DNA from: a bacterium
GTDB lineage: Bacteria; Patescibacteriota; Minisyncoccia; Phycocordibacterales; UBA2100
NCBI GenBank assembly: GCA_030698935.1
Contig: JAUYLR010000031.1
Coordinates: 1 to 6,805, forward strand
DNA length: 6,805 nucleotides
Direction: 5' to 3'
In this document: piece after piece, positions 5,393-6,805 of the stretch
How positions within the stretch are numbered: the first letter of the stretch is position 1
Layout: the number at the start of each line of letters is the position of its first letter
Notes under the pieces: model-generated
Told to the model about the DNA's origin: nothing
What the model saw: only the letters and a program-made list of their open reading frames with translations
Database searches by the model: none
Program-made: the position numbers and the translations under genes

Positions 5393-6701
5393 GAAAATAG
5401 TTTCGCTCGCGAAAAGGCGCGGGTTTATCTATCCAGGTTCTGAAATTTACGGCGGGCTTTCCGGATTTTGGGATTACGGTCCGCTTGGCATCGCGCTGAA
5501 GAGGAATATAGAGAACCTGTGGTGGCGTACATTCGTGGAGGACCGCGACGACATGTATGGAGTGGATGCCGCGATAATCATGCACAGAGAGGCGTGGAAA
5601 GCGAGCGGGCATGTGGGCGGATTTTCCGACCCGATGGTTGAGTGCAAGAAATGCAAGAGGCGGTTTCGCCTGCCTGTCGCGTCTGCGACGCAGGCAGGCG
5701 CAGACCAGGGCGGCGAGAAATGCCCTGAATGCGGCGGCTCGTTCGGCGATGTCCGGCAATTCAACATGATGTTTAAGACGCATGTGGGCGCGACCGAAGA
5801 TGAATCGTCGGTTTCATATCTGCGCCCGGAGACGGCAGGGGGGATTTTCGTCAACTTTAAGAATATAGTGGATTCGTTCCATCCCAAACTGCCGTTCGGC
5901 ATCGCTCAAATCGGGAAGGCGTTCCGCAACGAAATAGCGCCGCGGGACTTTGTTTTCAGGACGAGAGAGTTTGGACAGATGGAAATTGAATATTTCGTGC
6001 GACCGGATGAATGGGAGAGATGGTTTGTGACGTGGCGTGAAGAAGTTTTTATGTTCTTTGATTCCATCGGCATTGCGCGGGATTCCATTCACGAGTCGGA
6101 AATAGGGCATGGAGACCGCGCGCATTATTCCAAGCGCACGATAGATTTTGAATTTGATTTTCCATTTGGCCGCAAGGAACTGTGCGGGCTCGCCTACAGG
6201 ACGGATTTTGACTTGAGGGCGCATGCCAAAACTTCCGGCGTTGAGCTTTCCGTTGTTATTGACGATGCAACCGGAGAGAAAATTGTTCCGCACGTTATTG
6301 AGCCGTCGTTCGGCGTTGACCGCGCCATATTCGCACTTCTTGTGAGTGCGTATACGGAGGACGAACTAAACGGAGAGGTTCGCACATATCTCAAATTCAA
6401 TCCGGCGGTTGCGCCGATTAAAGCCGCGGTGTTTCCGCTTCTCAAAAATAAGCCGGAGCTTGTGGCGAAGGCGCGGGAGATTTATACGGGGTTGAAAAAG
6501 ACAGTTCCGCAAATACTATGGGACGACAACGGCAATATCGGCAAGCGCTACCGCCGGCAGGATGAAATCGGCACGCCCGTGTGCATTACGGTTGATTTCC
6601 AGACGCTAGAAGACGACACGGTCACCGTGCGTGACCGCGATACGGGGAAGCAGGAACGAGTTCAGATATCTGGACTTGAAAGACAAATCGGTGTCAAGTA
6701 A
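5337..6701 (+). CDS. glyS: Glycyl-tRNA synthetase, alpha2 (dimeric) type
   Basis: Class II synthetase that charges tRNA-Gly; single-chain homodimer type, 454 residues, close to the usual ~460. Features: RRGFIYPGSEIYGG and FWDYGPLG near residues 27-51; zinc ribbon C103-x2-C106 and C129-x2-C132; RPETAGGIFVNF; motif 2 FRNEIAPRDFVFRTREFGQ from 196; motif 3 EPSFGVDR at 322-329 with the catalytic Arg329; C-terminal anticodon-binding domain from about 355. No separate beta subunit is needed. The start is uncertain. The ATG at 5337 has an AAGG four bases upstream, but family similarity begins at Met18 (5388, MEKIVSLAKRRGF), and the first 17 residues are encoded by the inverted-repeat element. A palindrome encodes the loop between the two zinc CxxC pairs. 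The gene follows the membrane-protein gene by 157 bases and probably has its own promoter. The gene symbol follows common use for this type (also glyQS). Confidence 0.95.
   Translation: MNKMDNESTRPRPVSNGMEKIVSLAKRRGFIYPGSEIYGGLSGFWDYGPLGIALKRNIENLWWRTFVEDRDDMYGVDAAIIMHREAWKASGHVGGFSDPMVECKKCKRRFRLPVASATQAGADQGGEKCPECGGSFGDVRQFNMMFKTHVGATEDESSVSYLRPETAGGIFVNFKNIVDSFHPKLPFGIAQIGKAFRNEIAPRDFVFRTREFGQMEIEYFVRPDEWERWFVTWREEVFMFFDSIGIARDSIHESEIGHGDRAHYSKRTIDFEFDFPFGRKELCGLAYRTDFDLRAHAKTSGVELSVVIDDATGEKIVPHVIEPSFGVDRAIFALLVSAYTEDELNGEVRTYLKFNPAVAPIKAAVFPLLKNKPELVAKAREIYTGLKKTVPQILWDDNGNIGKRYRRQDEIGTPVCITVDFQTLEDDTVTVRDRDTGKQERVQISGLERQIGVK
5667..5700. repeat. Palindromic element inside glyS zinc-ribbon loop
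   Basis: CGCCTGCCTG (5667-5676) and CAGGCAGGCG (5691-5700) are perfect 10-bp arms. The middle can pair further (CGTC/GACG around TGC, or TCGC/GCGA around GTCT) with a small bulge. It encodes RLPVASATQAGA, residues 111-122, which lie between the metal-binding pairs C103/C106 and C129/C132. Composition and low complexity differ from the flanking conserved sequence. Confidence 0.75.
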
Positions 6702-6737
6702 ATATTTTAAGCAACCGTGTCTGATACGTGAATGACT

Positions 6738-6753
6738 CAAACGGAACCGTTTG
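6738..6753. repeat. Short inverted repeat downstream of glyS
   Basis: CAAACGG (6738-6744) and CCGTTTG (6747-6753) are perfect 7-bp arms around AA. The spacer is too short for a full hairpin loop, so it would fold with a four-base loop and six pairs. No T-run follows, so it is not a convincing terminator; a dyad binding site is equally possible. Confidence 0.4.
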
Positions 6754-6771
6754 GCCCGGCGGTGCCCAAAT

Positions 6772-6805
6772 GCTAATAAATTACGCCTAGGCGTAATTTA
6801 TTAGC
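6772..6805. repeat. Perfect 34-bp palindrome at the window edge
   Basis: GCTAATAAATTACGCCT (6772-6788) is followed directly by its exact reverse complement (6789-6805), with centre CCTAGG and no spacer. As RNA it would form a 15-bp stem with a CTAG loop. It starts 70 bases after the glyS stop and ends on the last base of the window, so any T-tract that would make it a terminator cannot be seen. It may be a dispersed repeat at which assembly stopped, a fold-back assembly artefact, or a terminator. Confidence 0.85.

Noticed and set aside
5172..5783. 203-codon open frame on the minus strand across the glyS start
   Set aside because: It is the antisense of a clear GlyRS reading frame and of the intergenic repeats; composition is irregular and no domain is recognisable.

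Overview
The window looks like a fragment of a Candidate Phyla Radiation (Patescibacteria, probably Parcubacteria-like) genome of moderate GC. This placement is an inference. It rests on the gene order ileS-recO-membrane protein-glyS, a shortened RecO, an IleS with a KMSKK loop and no C-terminal zinc finger, an alpha2-type GlyRS, and a large uncharacterised single-pass surface protein with an arginine-rich 'YSRS' N-terminus. TGA is used as an ordinary stop, so code 11 fits. All genes are on the + strand.

Layout: (1) bases 1-2525, isoleucyl-tRNA synthetase, missing its N-terminus at the left edge; (2) 2527-3102, recO, starting one base after the ileS stop and probably co-transcribed; (3) 3103-3253, a gap with two tandem hairpins, a 9-bp direct repeat and a candidate promoter; (4) 3254-5179, a protein with a cytoplasmic N-tail, one membrane span and about four beta-sandwich-like extracellular repeats, function unknown; (5) 5180-5336, a gap with a heptamer tandem repeat and the left half of a MITE-like inverted-repeat element that runs into the start of the next gene; (6) 5337-6701, glycyl-tRNA synthetase; (7) 6702-6805, a short tail ending in a perfect 34-bp palindrome that stops exactly at the window edge.

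The genes are housekeeping functions (two tRNA-charging enzymes, one recombination mediator) around one envelope protein. The less ordinary content is the density of palindromic elements. One lies inside ileS in a linker, one lies inside glyS between the two zinc-binding CxxC pairs, and one appears to have inserted at the glyS start codon. The ileS element and the glyS-start element share the 9-bp core CCCGTTAGA/TCTAACGGG, which suggests a dispersed palindromic family that tolerates insertion into genes, similar in concept to Rickettsia palindromic elements.
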